This document shows positions 22,308 to 32,249 of a stretch of 64,000 nucleotides of DNA, in pieces. Source of the DNA: Acanthochlamys bracteata (taxonomy: Eukaryota; Streptophyta; Magnoliopsida; Pandanales; Velloziaceae). Under the pieces are notes generated by a model that was given only the letters and a program-made list of their open reading frames with translations, was not told the origin of the DNA and did no database searches. A program made the position numbers and the translations under genes. Location: positions 7,383,001 through 7,447,000 of the forward strand of contig CM034126.1 in assembly GCA_019914995.1 (NCBI GenBank), read 5' to 3'. Positions within the stretch are counted from its first letter, which is position 1, and each line of letters begins with the position of its first letter.

Positions 22308-25059
22308 TGTCACCACCCAACCAAGAGTCATGACCGGCATTGGACTAAACCCAGCTCAAGCAAAGCTCAAGCAAAGTCCAGCCCAATAAGCCTACAAGAA
22401 TTGACTTCAAAAGAATACATCTAAAAGTTTTGTAAAAAAAAATTCGGCAGAATCATCTTTGTAAGATCAACGAAAAACCTATTTGAAATAAATTAAAATC
22501 ACAATGCCACAATAGAAACTACAACAAGATAAAATAAAAATACGTAAAAGACTTAACAACTTATACAACCACTATCTGTGGTAATAAATCTCAACAAAAG
22601 GAGAAAAGAATAAATCAACAATCGGGTGCCAGATAGTACAGTCCGTCGAGCGTTACAGAGCCAACTAAATGAAATATGAAACGACTAACACACCCATGAT
22701 GTGTCTTCAATCCACGGCTACGAAGTCCACTAAATTTAAATTAAATTCTGTAAAGACTGGGAGAGGACAAAGAAAAGAAAGATGCTGAGCTTAGTCTAAA
22801 TGAGGCGAAAAGTAGATGCACCGTTTTAAATTTTCTGATGCATTTCCTAATATTTTATTTCTATATTTCTACATGTACAAAAATACAAAGATTGATCAAG
22901 ATCATTCCTACTAAGTCCTAAAGCGTCCCATACCGACTCAGTTCTCAGTAGAGAGGATACGAAAAGAATGAGATACAACACACAACAATCCATTCCTTTT
23001 TATAAAGTTATTATGGTATGCAGATTCTCTATTCTTATGTTATAATGTTATGCATATGCAGTTAATGACTCAATGGATGTTGCATATACTTATCTCAGAA
23101 AATCGACTATACACTATTCTCAGGATCATATGCATTTTTATGTATGTCAACATATCCGTGCACTCATTTCAAGACAATAATACATATATATAATATATCC
23201 ACACCAACAAGTATATGACAATAATGCATGCAATGCATCAGAAGCTGCAACATAGTTTAAGTGATTGAGTGAGATCACATCTCCAACTCGCATCACGTCA
23301 CTATACATATCAAACAAGCATACATATATAGTACCGTGATATATATCAGACTCAAACAAGCTCGGTGCCCAGTATGCCCTGGGACTCACCGGCTATCTCG
23401 ATGCTCAGTATGTATTGGGACCCACGGGTAATCTATATCTCGTAGCTCAATGCTCAGTATGTCTTGGAACCCACATCTCATAGCTCGGTGTCCAATATTT
23501 TCTGGGACCCACCGGCAATTAATATATCCTACTGTCTAGAATGTCCTGAGACCCAGCGTACATAGCATCCATAATATAGGTTAGGACAATACTTGTCAAG
23601 TTCTGCATTGTCCCATACCAATGCAGTCCTTAACAAGTAGATCCAATATAATAGACTTTTACACAACGAATATGATATGTCCAATGCATTCAAATGCTAT
23701 CATAATTGTATTTATACATGTTTGAAATGTAAGCAGTAATGTGTACGTTAAACATATTCTATAATCATGCCACCTAGATTCATGAAATGCTAACATGCTA
23801 TTATAATTATAAATATGATGTTATATAATCATGATTTACATCTAAAATTATACATTACATGCAAAACTCCTAAAGCATGCCTAGTAGTTCATACCATTGA
23901 TTCTTTAACGAACTAAGCCATTAAATGCGACATGCCTTCTAGGTTAGTTCGTTATGGATCATTTACAAGCATGCTTCACATAACACATATAATATAGCAT
24001 GAAGAATAATTTAATTAATACATAGAAAGTGGCAAGGTTGCCGAGGTTTCAAGTGGATGTTAACTGTGTCAAACGGCCTAAAGATATCACTAGAAAAAGA
24101 AAGGCAGGGTAATCCTCACCTGAGGTCCACGCAATCATCAAAATCCATAAACTATCACCAACCAGCAACAGGTTTAACTCCACTCTCAACCCTAACACAT
24201 AATCAAATAAGATTTAACACATAGTCAGAATAAACGGAAACCAACCCTTAAGCCTTAACTATTTAACAATTGCTAAAGCTAGCGGACCAAAAAGCTTACC
24301 GAATCAAAGGCGACCCGAATCCAATCGACGTCGCATCGCAACGACAAATTTAATCGATTCTCGATCAACGGATCACCTAAGATAGAATGAGTTAATGCTA
24401 ATCCAATAACAAATTCAAGAGTTCAAAACGAGCACAAAAGAACATACGCTTACCTCGGCAGTCGAGCCTGCTGGCTCGTCGAATTCCGGCGAGGTCTAGG
24501 GTTAGCAAACTCCGACCAAGGACAGAAATCAAGCTTCAAAAGGAACCATCATCACTAGTAGAGTTCAACAGAGAAGACGGCGAAGTCAAAAAGTGACGTC
24601 GGTGGTCAGGATCATTCAATTTCACGGGCGGTCCAACGAAACTGCACTTCTTCATCTCGGGCTGGAATTGGAAAATTAATGGAGGAAAAAATGAGGTGAG
24701 AAGATGGTTTTTAGCAGCTCGATGCAGTCCAATTACCGACGAACAACTCCGGCGAAGGTTAGGATTTTTGGCTCGGTGATGATCAAGCTAAATCCGGTGA
24801 AATTGAGGTAGGAGAAAGAAGAAGAGGGTGAGGAGATGCATGCTGGAGTGAAAAAGAAGAGATTCCGTGGGACGAGGCTGATCAGATGCCGGGAAGGAGA
24901 CCGAGAGGGTGGCTGTCGAGTGTAAGAAGAGGAAAAAAAAAATAAGGAGAAGAAAATAAAAAGAGAAAGAAAAACATTGTATGTTAGAGCCTTTATTTGC
25001 AAGTATGCCTTAGTTTAGCCCACCAGAAGTCAAGCTATCATAATATAACCCCATTAACA
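22308..25059 (-). repeat. Ty3/gypsy (Tekay/Del-like) LTR
   Basis: A 2,752-bp LTR read leftward, starting TGTTAATGGGG and ending GGTTGGGTGGTGACA, the ending typical of Tekay/Del chromovirus LTRs. Right of it, in minus reading, is the conserved sequence ATTCGAGGACGAATTTT that follows the polymerase in that clade, so this is a 3' LTR. Inside are repeated CTCGGTGCCCAGTATG-type words at about 23.36-23.53 kb. No matching 5' LTR is in the window and no target duplication was found. Confidence 0.72.
23358..23560. repeat. Short tandem-like repeat inside the LTR
   Basis: Four to five degenerate copies of a 45-65 bp unit built on GCTCGGTGCCCAGTATGYCCTGGGACCCAC (shortened, variable) occur side by side. 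Similar arrays are common in long chromovirus LTRs and leaders. Confidence 0.7.
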
Positions 25060-25320
25060 AAAATTCGTCCTCGAATTTTCCAAATAAAAATGAAAAGAAC
25101 TTATAATCCAAAAATTTTAACGGCCAATTAGCTTCTCTTACCGAGCTCCAAGGTTTCTATCCTCCGAGTCAACATTGAACCTAAGTTTAAAGGTGATATG
25201 TCCGAACAAGGTCTCGCTATCAAACAGGATCTTAGTCAGGTAGTATGACGTACAATTCCGCTACGTTCTGTTAAAGTCCTAGAACTTCCACTAAAATAAG
25301 TAGTCATTTTATGGAGAAAA
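25060..25320 (-). mobile_element. Residual 3' internal sequence of the Tekay-like element
   Basis: About 260 bp joining the LTR at 25059 to the viral-like block. It holds the post-polymerase ATTCGAGGACGAATT word and decayed sequence upstream of it. No complete domain is readable. It is a broken fossil. Confidence 0.5.
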
Positions 25321-26085
25321 ATTTTAATTCTCTAGTTGGTCTAGGTCTATCTATACCATTGGGTTTTGTTATATCTAAGCTTTCTACTTTTTTATAAAAT
25401 CGTCTATTTCTTGATTTAACTTGTTTTTATGTTTTTCTTCTAATAATAAATCTAATTTAGTATTTACTCTTATCAAAACGCTAATTATAGTATTATTTTG
25501 TCTAATTTATAGTCTTATCTTGTGCAGGAGTAGGATCAAGCTTACTAAATCCTTCAGCTGGAAACAAATACTTTTCAGTTGCTAATAGAGCTTCTTGATA
25601 ATCTTTCTTAGAAAAAGATTTCTTAAAGAGTTCTGTTGATATATCTATTTTAGTGTTTAAACTCTGGATTTGTCTTTCTATAGATTTGTCTTTCTGTATT
25701 CCTAAGGTTAAGAAGAACATTTAGTGATATTTTACTTTTTCTTTTTTTGAAATCTAGTGATATATATCTGAAGGTTTCCCACAATTATGTCTGAAAGGTA
25801 ATTTATAACCAATAAAAGTTTTTGACATATTATCGGGAGGTGGGAAGATAGGGAAAGTTAACCTTAGGAGTATTCTTTAGTAACTAATTTTCTAGTACTA
25901 AAGGAAGAGGGCACTTTCGTTGATGATGCCAGCTACTTCTGATGTGGGAGATCTTTCAGATATGATTCTTCAATAAGGCCACCTACTTCTCCCTGTTTAG
26001 TTTCTTTGCTATTTAAGGAGCAAGTACAACTGCTAACAAAATTTCATGTCCAGTAAATCCTGACCACCTGTTTCAATTCTGCTCT
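25321..26085 (-). mobile_element. Caulimovirid-like fragment, inverted (upstream ORF region)
   Basis: Minus-strand coding-like sequence with FIGYKLPFRHNCGKPSD near 25.76-25.83 kb. An open stretch at 25.50-25.72 kb follows, rich in Lys and Glu (IERQIQSLNTKIDISTELFK), which looks like a small helical or coiled-coil viral protein. The PFRHNCGKPSD-type word and position suggest a pararetrovirus region upstream of the coat protein. Family assignment is by context with the RT piece at 20-22 kb. It is a broken fossil. Confidence 0.45.
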
Positions 26086-26690
26086 TCGCATTATTCCTCC
26101 CCCTAAAAGTAGAAATGGTAAGAAAAGAATTTCAATATTCTACAAAAGTAACATCTAAAGCGACATATGTGCGTTTGTGGCAGAATTGTAACATCAATAT
26201 CCCTTTGCATGTGTAGAATACCCCACAAATATACAATGAATAACACATGCATCAAGTTTAGTTCGTAGATTTTTATCAACATGTACGACAACAACACTTC
26301 CAAATATTTGAGGAGGCAACATCAAAATAGAGGGCAAAGATATGTGGTGAGATAAAAGCTGAAGTGGCGTCTGAAAGTTTAGTACTTTAGATAGCATAGG
26401 ATTCAACATATATGTCTGAGGCACATGAGCTCCAATCATGAGAGCACAACTGATTCTAGATATGCCTATTTTTCATTTGGCAACACCATTTTGTGGTGGA
26501 GTCCGAGAACAAGTGACCTCATTAATAAGACTATATATCTGAAAGTAGTTTTGAAACTCAACTAATATATTCTCCACCATTATCTGAATGAAGAATTCGA
26601 ATTTTATCAAAAGACTAAGCCTCAACCATGATATGAAATTGCCAAAATATATCATATACCTCATGTTTGTGTTTCATCAAACAAAGCCAC
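26086..26690 (-). mobile_element. Ty1/copia integrase fragment, minus copy
   Basis: Minus-strand copia integrase sequence (MIGAHVPQTYMLNPMLSKVL, then LRTKLDACVIHCIFVGYSTH). Its first roughly 400 bp are a near-identical inverted copy of 19.77-20.165 kb. It extends about 190 bp further than the plus copy, into the GYSTHAKGY region. It is a broken fossil. Confidence 0.82.
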
Positions 26691-26730
26691 ATCATACATC
26701 TACAATCATCCACAAAAGTTGCCTACCAGT

Positions 26731-27107
26731 ATAGGTGTAAAAATGGACTGGGCCAAATGAGCCAGCCCACAGCCTGGTTAGTTGGTCCGGGTACTAACCC
26801 GCCCGGCCCAATGAATAGTAACAGAATCGGCCCGGCCCGACCCGGTCTTGTAGGTAGAATCTGGCCGACTTTGTCGGCCCGGCAGACGGCCCGCCCGCCT
26901 GTTTACTGTTGACATTGACCAGTCAATGTTGACAATTTGACCTAATTAGCATTGACCGTTGACTAGGTCAATTTTTTAATTATAAAAAAAAATGTTAATA
27001 ATAAAAATATTATTATATTTATTTTTAACTTAAAAGTAAATTTTTAAATTATTTTATATAAAATAAAAAAATAAAAACTGGATAAACAGGTCGATTCATT
27101 TTTGAGC
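26731..27107. mobile_element. Possible hAT-type non-autonomous element
   Basis: Begins GGTGTAAAAATGGACTGGGCC and contains a GC-rich stretch of GGCCCGGCCCGAC words followed by an AT-rich tail. The opening and the GC-rich part resemble a widespread class of plant hAT MITEs. The far end (CATTTTTGAGCATT) is only a weak inverse match, so the right border is uncertain. Confidence 0.35.
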
Positions 27108-27339
27108 ATTGGAGTACCCAAAATTACTACCTACAGTTGTAGGGCTGACAAATTTCCCATTAGATTATTTTGTAATGTTCTGCAAGAAATCCAATAATTG
27201 TGATTGTTTTTTTTTCAATGTGTAAGACTTGCTTTTTGATATATGTCAACTCATATGCAATATGTGCACAACAATCCTCCAAATTTATGTTGAAGTAGGT
27301 AGACCAAAAACTATTATGTAATCACTATAGCTAGTCCAA

Positions 27340-27545
27340 TAAGCTTGGAAAAAAATCGGTCCAAGTGATAGGGTCTAAAAGTGTTAGCCCAAGCTGATTC
27401 AGGCTAGTGACTTAGCCCAGTAAATTTGGCCTAGCAAGCTCAACCCAACGGTAGGTCCAACAAATTTAGCCCAACGATCGGTCCAGTAAATTTGGCCTAG
27501 TATGGCCCACCGCGCGGGTGTCGGCGGTGCACTTCTAGTTAGTGA
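27340..27545. repeat. Degenerate short tandem repeat
   Basis: Words such as CCAGTAAATTTGGCCTAG and CCAACGGTAGGTCCAACAAATTT recur in roughly 40-45 bp steps. It is probably a small minisatellite. No gene is present. Confidence 0.55.
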
Positions 27546-27559
27546 CGCAGTCATGATGG

Positions 27560-28138
27560 CAGGAGATCAAAGTGCGCTATTAATCGCAATTGCAGAATAG
27601 AACGAATCATTGTACTACGCCATTAAGGATATAAATATGGGGCTTCCTCCTTTGTTGAGGTCACCCCTCATGTGGTTATGTCTGTTACTTCTGTTTGTGA
27701 TAAGAAAAAATCTCTCAGCACTTCAGGCATCACATAGGCATGAAATGACATCTTGTTTTATTGCATTGATGTAACCATGTAATAGTAAGGAACTGCTAAG
27801 AGATTCTTTTTTATCACAAACAGCAGTAACAGAAATCGATGAAGATCTTGAACGACTCAAAGAGGCAATCCCTCATTCTGCCAAGAGGGAAATTTATTAT
27901 CGAGCACAGCCGTGGTTCGTTTTCTACTCCATGGCGTAGTACCTCGAGATCATAGAAGGTGCCATTGAACTGTAACTTCCTCAACTTACTTGGATCTAAT
28001 TTCAGATCTTGTTCGAATATGCCACCAATGACAAAGAATTACTTGCTATCAAACTAGCAACCAAAAGTCCCTATTTCTTGCTTGTATACCTTTGGTCAAG
28101 TATGGTCTAGGATGATCCCCAAACACATGACGACAAGT
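27560..28138 (+). mobile_element. Caulimovirid-like pieces: promoter fragment, hairpin, polymerase end
   Basis: At 27.60-27.68 kb is a TATA-bearing stretch (ATATAAATATGGGGCTTCC) shared with the direct repeats at 28.4 and 31.45 kb. A 45-bp motif follows in inverse, then again in direct orientation (27682-27726 and 27788-27833). After it comes plus-strand coding-like sequence ending in an RNase H-like DKELLAIKLATK near 28.03-28.07 kb. A polymerase end directly before an intergenic promoter region is the normal order in a circular pararetrovirus genome. It is a broken fossil and the family is inferred. Confidence 0.55.
27682..27833. repeat. Inverted repeat with about 45-bp arms
   Basis: The arm 27682-27726 (TTACTTCTGTTTGTGATAAG core) is the reverse complement, with few mismatches, of 27788-27833 (TTATCACAAACAGCAGTAAC core). 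The spacer is about 60 bp. The same motif occurs singly at 28.17-28.20 and 31.16-31.20 kb at the left end of each direct repeat. Confidence 0.8.
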
Positions 28139-28580
28139 ATGAACCTAACATCAAATCAAATAATTACTAAGAGATTCCTTCTTATCACAAATAGCAGTAA
28201 CAAACATAAGCATATGACCACTAACGTGGCTTGACGAGACGTTCTGTCTTATACCTTGCCACTATGTATTGGGGGTCACGTAGGTTATAGAGTCTTGTCT
28301 AAGTTAGTGGTGTCCCATCATTATACTATACACACATGCATATGTCGGCAACTAGTCCAGAATGAGTCTTATGGATACACAACTGCAATCCCTTATAAGT
28401 ACTATACATATGGGGCTTCCTCCATTGGTTGAGGTCATCCCTCATACAACTTGTGAATATACTGAAAGCTTTCAAGATATCACCTCTCTAAGTTATCTTC
28501 ATCTCTCCGTTAGTGCAATTTTCTTCCAACCTTTCTCCGTCGTGTCGTACGTCGTCCGGCTCTCGTAATATAATCTAGTA
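28139..28580 (+). repeat. Direct repeat 1 with TATA-like box (viral intergenic region or LTR)
   Basis: About 440 bp, strongly similar to 31141-31630. It contains TTATAAGTACTATACATATG followed by GGGGCTTCC, and CACTAT-rich upstream sequence. It ends in the primer-site-like TATCAGAGTC at 28581-28590. Similarity to the second copy continues for about 100 bp past the primer site, which an ordinary LTR would not show. Confidence 0.8.
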
Positions 28581-28590
28581 TATCAGAGTC
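28581..28590 (+). promoter_or_regulatory. Primer-site-like sequence (initiator tRNA-Met type)
   Basis: TATCAGAGTC is close to TATCAGAGC within the initiator tRNA-Met primer site used by caulimovirids and copia elements. The second repeat has TATCAGAGCC at the same place (31631-31640). Confidence 0.55.
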
Positions 28591-31140
28591 TTTATCTCTT
28601 CCACGTCCGTCTCCTTCGTCTATCAGAGATCTGGTGCTTGTTGCATTAAGCTGGAGGTTCGCTTTGACAGTACTTGTATGTACTATTCGCTTCACAATAT
28701 GTTTTGGTTTACCTAACATCATGCTAGTCTTAGTTGCAGAAAGTGGTTTCATTATATGCTTATAGTTTTGTAAGTAAATGGTAAGTTGAGAACTTACGGT
28801 TCAAAGATATCTTTTTTGATATTGAGCTATTACACCATAGCTATGCTCGGTACTTCTGAAGCAGGGGCATGTGCTAGGGGTTCAAGATGCTTCCTAGAGA
28901 GAAGCTGCAATTGAGGCTGAACTCTGACACGAAAGCCACTGTCAGGAGTGCTCAGTTTAGCCAGATAGTTGGGTGAAACCTAGTGAGAGGTTGAAGAAGA
29001 ATGACTGGGAACTACTCGTTTTGATCTTTATCAATTTTTTACACTATTATGAAAAATAGCCGAATATATACTCTAAGCTAACTTTGCAGGGATAACGAAA
29101 GAAGGAAGATCTGTCAAAAGCAATATCAAGGTCAAGAATATCAATGAACAAAGATGTTCATATTTCCTCACTAGGAAACCAGAAGTCTCTATAGAGACAA
29201 GATCTGCATCCAGTTACTAAAGCCTAGATAACTCATGGCTGAAGTATAGAACAAAAATAATTGTATTTACTACGATTACCCTCTTTCCCACTGGAAAAAA
29301 ACTCCTTCCCAACTAGAAGAGAGATTACTTAGAGAGCTCGAAGTTCGCATGTGTTTACTCATAAAGAGAAAACATTCTATTCACATAAATCTCTCTAAAG
29401 ACACATAACAATACTCATCGAAAGATCAATAGTCTGATGACTACTGTAGGCCATCTCGATCACCAGAGTCAGTTGAGGTATATACTTTACATCTCTACGA
29501 GTTTGAACAAAACTCAGTATATTGTCTAATACACTAGACAAAGAAGAATATATTGTTTGTATACTGCACAATTTTTTTGTACTATATTTGCAGTTATACT
29601 AACATGCTTGTTCCTTTTACCAGGACATGAATATTGACTAGGAATTCAACGAGTTTTTGGAAAAATTGAAGCGTGAAAACCAGTGAAAGCAAGTAGCATC
29701 CAAAATGGCGAAATAAGTTTCTGCTGAAGCACTAGCTGCTACTCCCACAGGAGTAGTTACCGCTTCCACAGGAGCACACGTTACACCAACTCCCACAGGA
29801 GAAGGTCCTCTCCAACAGGAGCAGTTGCACTTACAACCCAACATGTCAAAAGACAAACTGACCAACGAGCAAAGCAAACCCAACACAAGGGTAAAGTAGT
29901 AGTTTTGCAACCGCGGCAATTCCTGCTAAAAAATAATCTTACGCCACAATAACTGTGAAAGAATGGTACAAGATGGAGCTGAAGAACACCAGTCTTGACA
30001 TATATGTCAAACTCAATGGGTGCTTCAGAGCCATTCAATCTGCAGACAACAAATCTGCTAACTTCTGGCTAACTCAGCTAGACTAGACACTCTCAGAAAT
30101 GAGAAAATCCAAAATGACACTCGAGCTTTAGCTGTAAAACTACTTGAGTTCTCGGCCACAGCCAAATCAGAAGCTCAATGCAAAAGAGATGCAAATCTAT
30201 TTACTAGGACTTCTACAGATCAAAGAAAGCTGAGGCAAATCTTCTCCTAATTCGAGGAGAAGGACATTGTCAACCTCAAAATACAAGATGTCCTAGATCT
30301 ACTTCATCTCTATGAACTAGAGAATGAAAAGGTCAAGCAAAATGCAAGCCGAGACCACAATTCAAGACATGATCTCGATGTACGAACGAGAGCTTCTGCA
30401 AGACTCGCAGCTACTTCTTTTCTTTTGTCAACTGGAGAATACAGGAATAGAACAACTCCTAATTGGAGAAGAGCTCTTCCTCAACAAAAAACCAAAGGCC
30501 ACGAATACTGGCATGCTTTCATGACATCCCTTGTTAAAAATCACACATAAGAAAGGGAAGTTGTTAATGAAGTTTATATCAAAACTGATCAACCGGAAGA
30601 TTATTTCCGATGTCTATTTGCGAAGTTAGCGTCGCAAAATATTTCAGCAGGTTCCAAACCATCTTCATGTTCATCTGGAGCATCTAGGAGGAGCGGGAAT
30701 GTACAAAGCTATTCCCAGCAATCTAAATCTGGGAGCTAAATTGGGTGTCTGACGCACCGAATCATCACTTCGTGAGGTATAACAAAGCAGACTCAACGGA
30801 GATGAAAAGAGGCGACAGGCATCACAAGAATTTTTTAGCAAAGCGAACCACAATGCTCGCTTTGGAACAAACTCGGTCTATGCATGTAAAACTTCTATTC
30901 GTAGACAGCATAACAAAAATACATGATAGCGGGGGCGAGTTGTACTAGAATTTCTTGAATCCCTACACCTCGAAAATTTTTGAGACAGAAGCACAGCAAG
31001 ACTATCTTTTGGACCAAGAAATCGAAGAATAGTTTGCCAACAAAGCAATGAACGACACAGACGATTCATTGGATTCGGATACATTAGCAGCACTCACTAT
31101 TGAAGACTAGTTACATTAGGATCATGTGCGTAAAGCGTGG
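28591..31140 (+). mobile_element. Caulimovirid-like internal region, deleted
   Basis: Plus-strand coding-like pieces include MLPREKLQLRLNSDTKATV near 28.89-28.94 kb, related to the start of the 17.9 kb block. Others are EFNEFLEKLKREN near 29.65 kb, REVVNEVYIKTDQPEDYFRC near 30.55-30.61 kb, and an acidic NDTDDSLDSDTLAALTIED near 31.05-31.11 kb. They are compatible with movement/coat regions of a pararetrovirus. No protease, RT or RNase H lies between the repeats, so most of a genome is missing. It is a broken fossil with many interruptions. Assignment is moderate. Confidence 0.5.
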
Positions 31141-31630
31141 TGGAAACTAACATCAAATCAAAGAACTGCTGAGAGATTTCTTCTTATCACAAATAGCAGT
31201 AACAAACATAAGCGCATGACCACTGACATAATTTGACGATACGTCTGTCTTGTAGCCACTATTGTAATAGTATAGTGATAAGATTCCCTCACATTATTGT
31301 ACTTGGCCACTATGTATCGGTGGCCACGTAGGTTAGTGGAGTCTTATGTAAGTTAGTGGTATCTCGTCATTGTACTATGCCCACATGCATATGTCGGCCG
31401 CTAGTCTAAGATGAGCCTTATAGGATACGCAACTGCGATCCCTTGTAAGTACTATACATATGGGGCTTCGCCCCCCTTGGTTGAGGTCAACCCTCATACC
31501 ACTTGTGAATAAACTGAAAGCTTTTAATATATCACCTCGCTGAGTTATCTTTGTCTCTTCCTTAGTGTAATTTTTTTCCAACCTTTCTCCGGCTTGCCTT
31601 CCGTCATTCGCCTCTCATAATCCAATATGT
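31141..31630 (+). repeat. Direct repeat 2 with TATA-like region
   Basis: Second copy of 28139-28580, about 50 bp longer because of an extra stretch near 31.25-31.30 kb. It has the same order: 45-bp TTATCACAAATAGCAGTAAC motif, GTACTATACATATGGGGCTT, polyadenylation-like AATAAA near 31.51 kb, then TATCAGAGCC. Confidence 0.8.
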
Positions 31631-31640
31631 TATCAGAGCC

Positions 31641-32215
31641 TTTGTCTCTTCCACGTCAATCTCCTTCGTCTATCCAAATTTTGCGCCTTTTTCGTCCATC
31701 TCTCGTCGTCTACCAAAGATTTGGTCCTTGTTGCGTTAAGCTGGAGGTTCGCTTTGACAGTGCTGGTATGGCTTCTTTCACAACACTTTTGGTTTGGTGG
31801 CATGAGGGCGGTGAAGCCGGGGTGATGTGCAACATCGAAGTCAAATTTGATCGGCAAAGCAGCAAGAGGCAAAGAGGAGAACAGGGCTCATGTTCAAGCA
31901 ATTGCTGCAGAGAATCAATGTAAAAAGCAATTGCAGGTAAAACATCGGATGCATAACAGAAGATCCAATGCGGCGGTGGATGATCATGAGAGAAGAGTGG
32001 AGCGGACGCGCTACAGAGACGAGTGATCGAGTGAGACCACTGAAGAGATCAACGACGATAGACAACGTGCGATTTGTGTTGATCTGTGTAGTAGTTGAGA
32101 TCTGGTGTTGCGATAATCTAGTAAATTCAGAGAGAGTTCGCCAGTCACGGTGACAGTAATCTTGTAAGATCTGGGTAGGAATAGGTTAAGGTTTTTTGTT
32201 CTTCTCTGATATCTT
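31641..32215 (+). mobile_element. Sequence following repeat 2; opposing copia primer-site-like end
   Basis: The first roughly 140 bp match the sequence after repeat 1 (AAGCTGGAGGTTCGCTTTGA at 31.74 and 28.65 kb). Further right, the minus strand reads TTTTGGACAAGATATCAGAG near 32.20-32.22 kb, which looks like the LTR end plus primer site of a leftward copia element. Two unrelated elements therefore seem to meet here. Both are fossils. Confidence 0.4.
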
Positions 32216-32249
32216 GTCCAAAACACCATTATACTTATCATTCATTAAG

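Noticed and set aside
24733-25002. 89-codon minus-strand frame with a hydrophobic start
   Set aside because: It lies wholly inside the Tekay-like LTR. The Ser/Phe-rich sequence comes from a purine-rich tract on the plus strand.
28139-31640. Reading the 28-31.6 kb unit as a normal copia LTR element
   Set aside because: No copia domain lies between the repeats and the repeat similarity continues past the primer-like site. A viral tandem fits better, though it is not proven.
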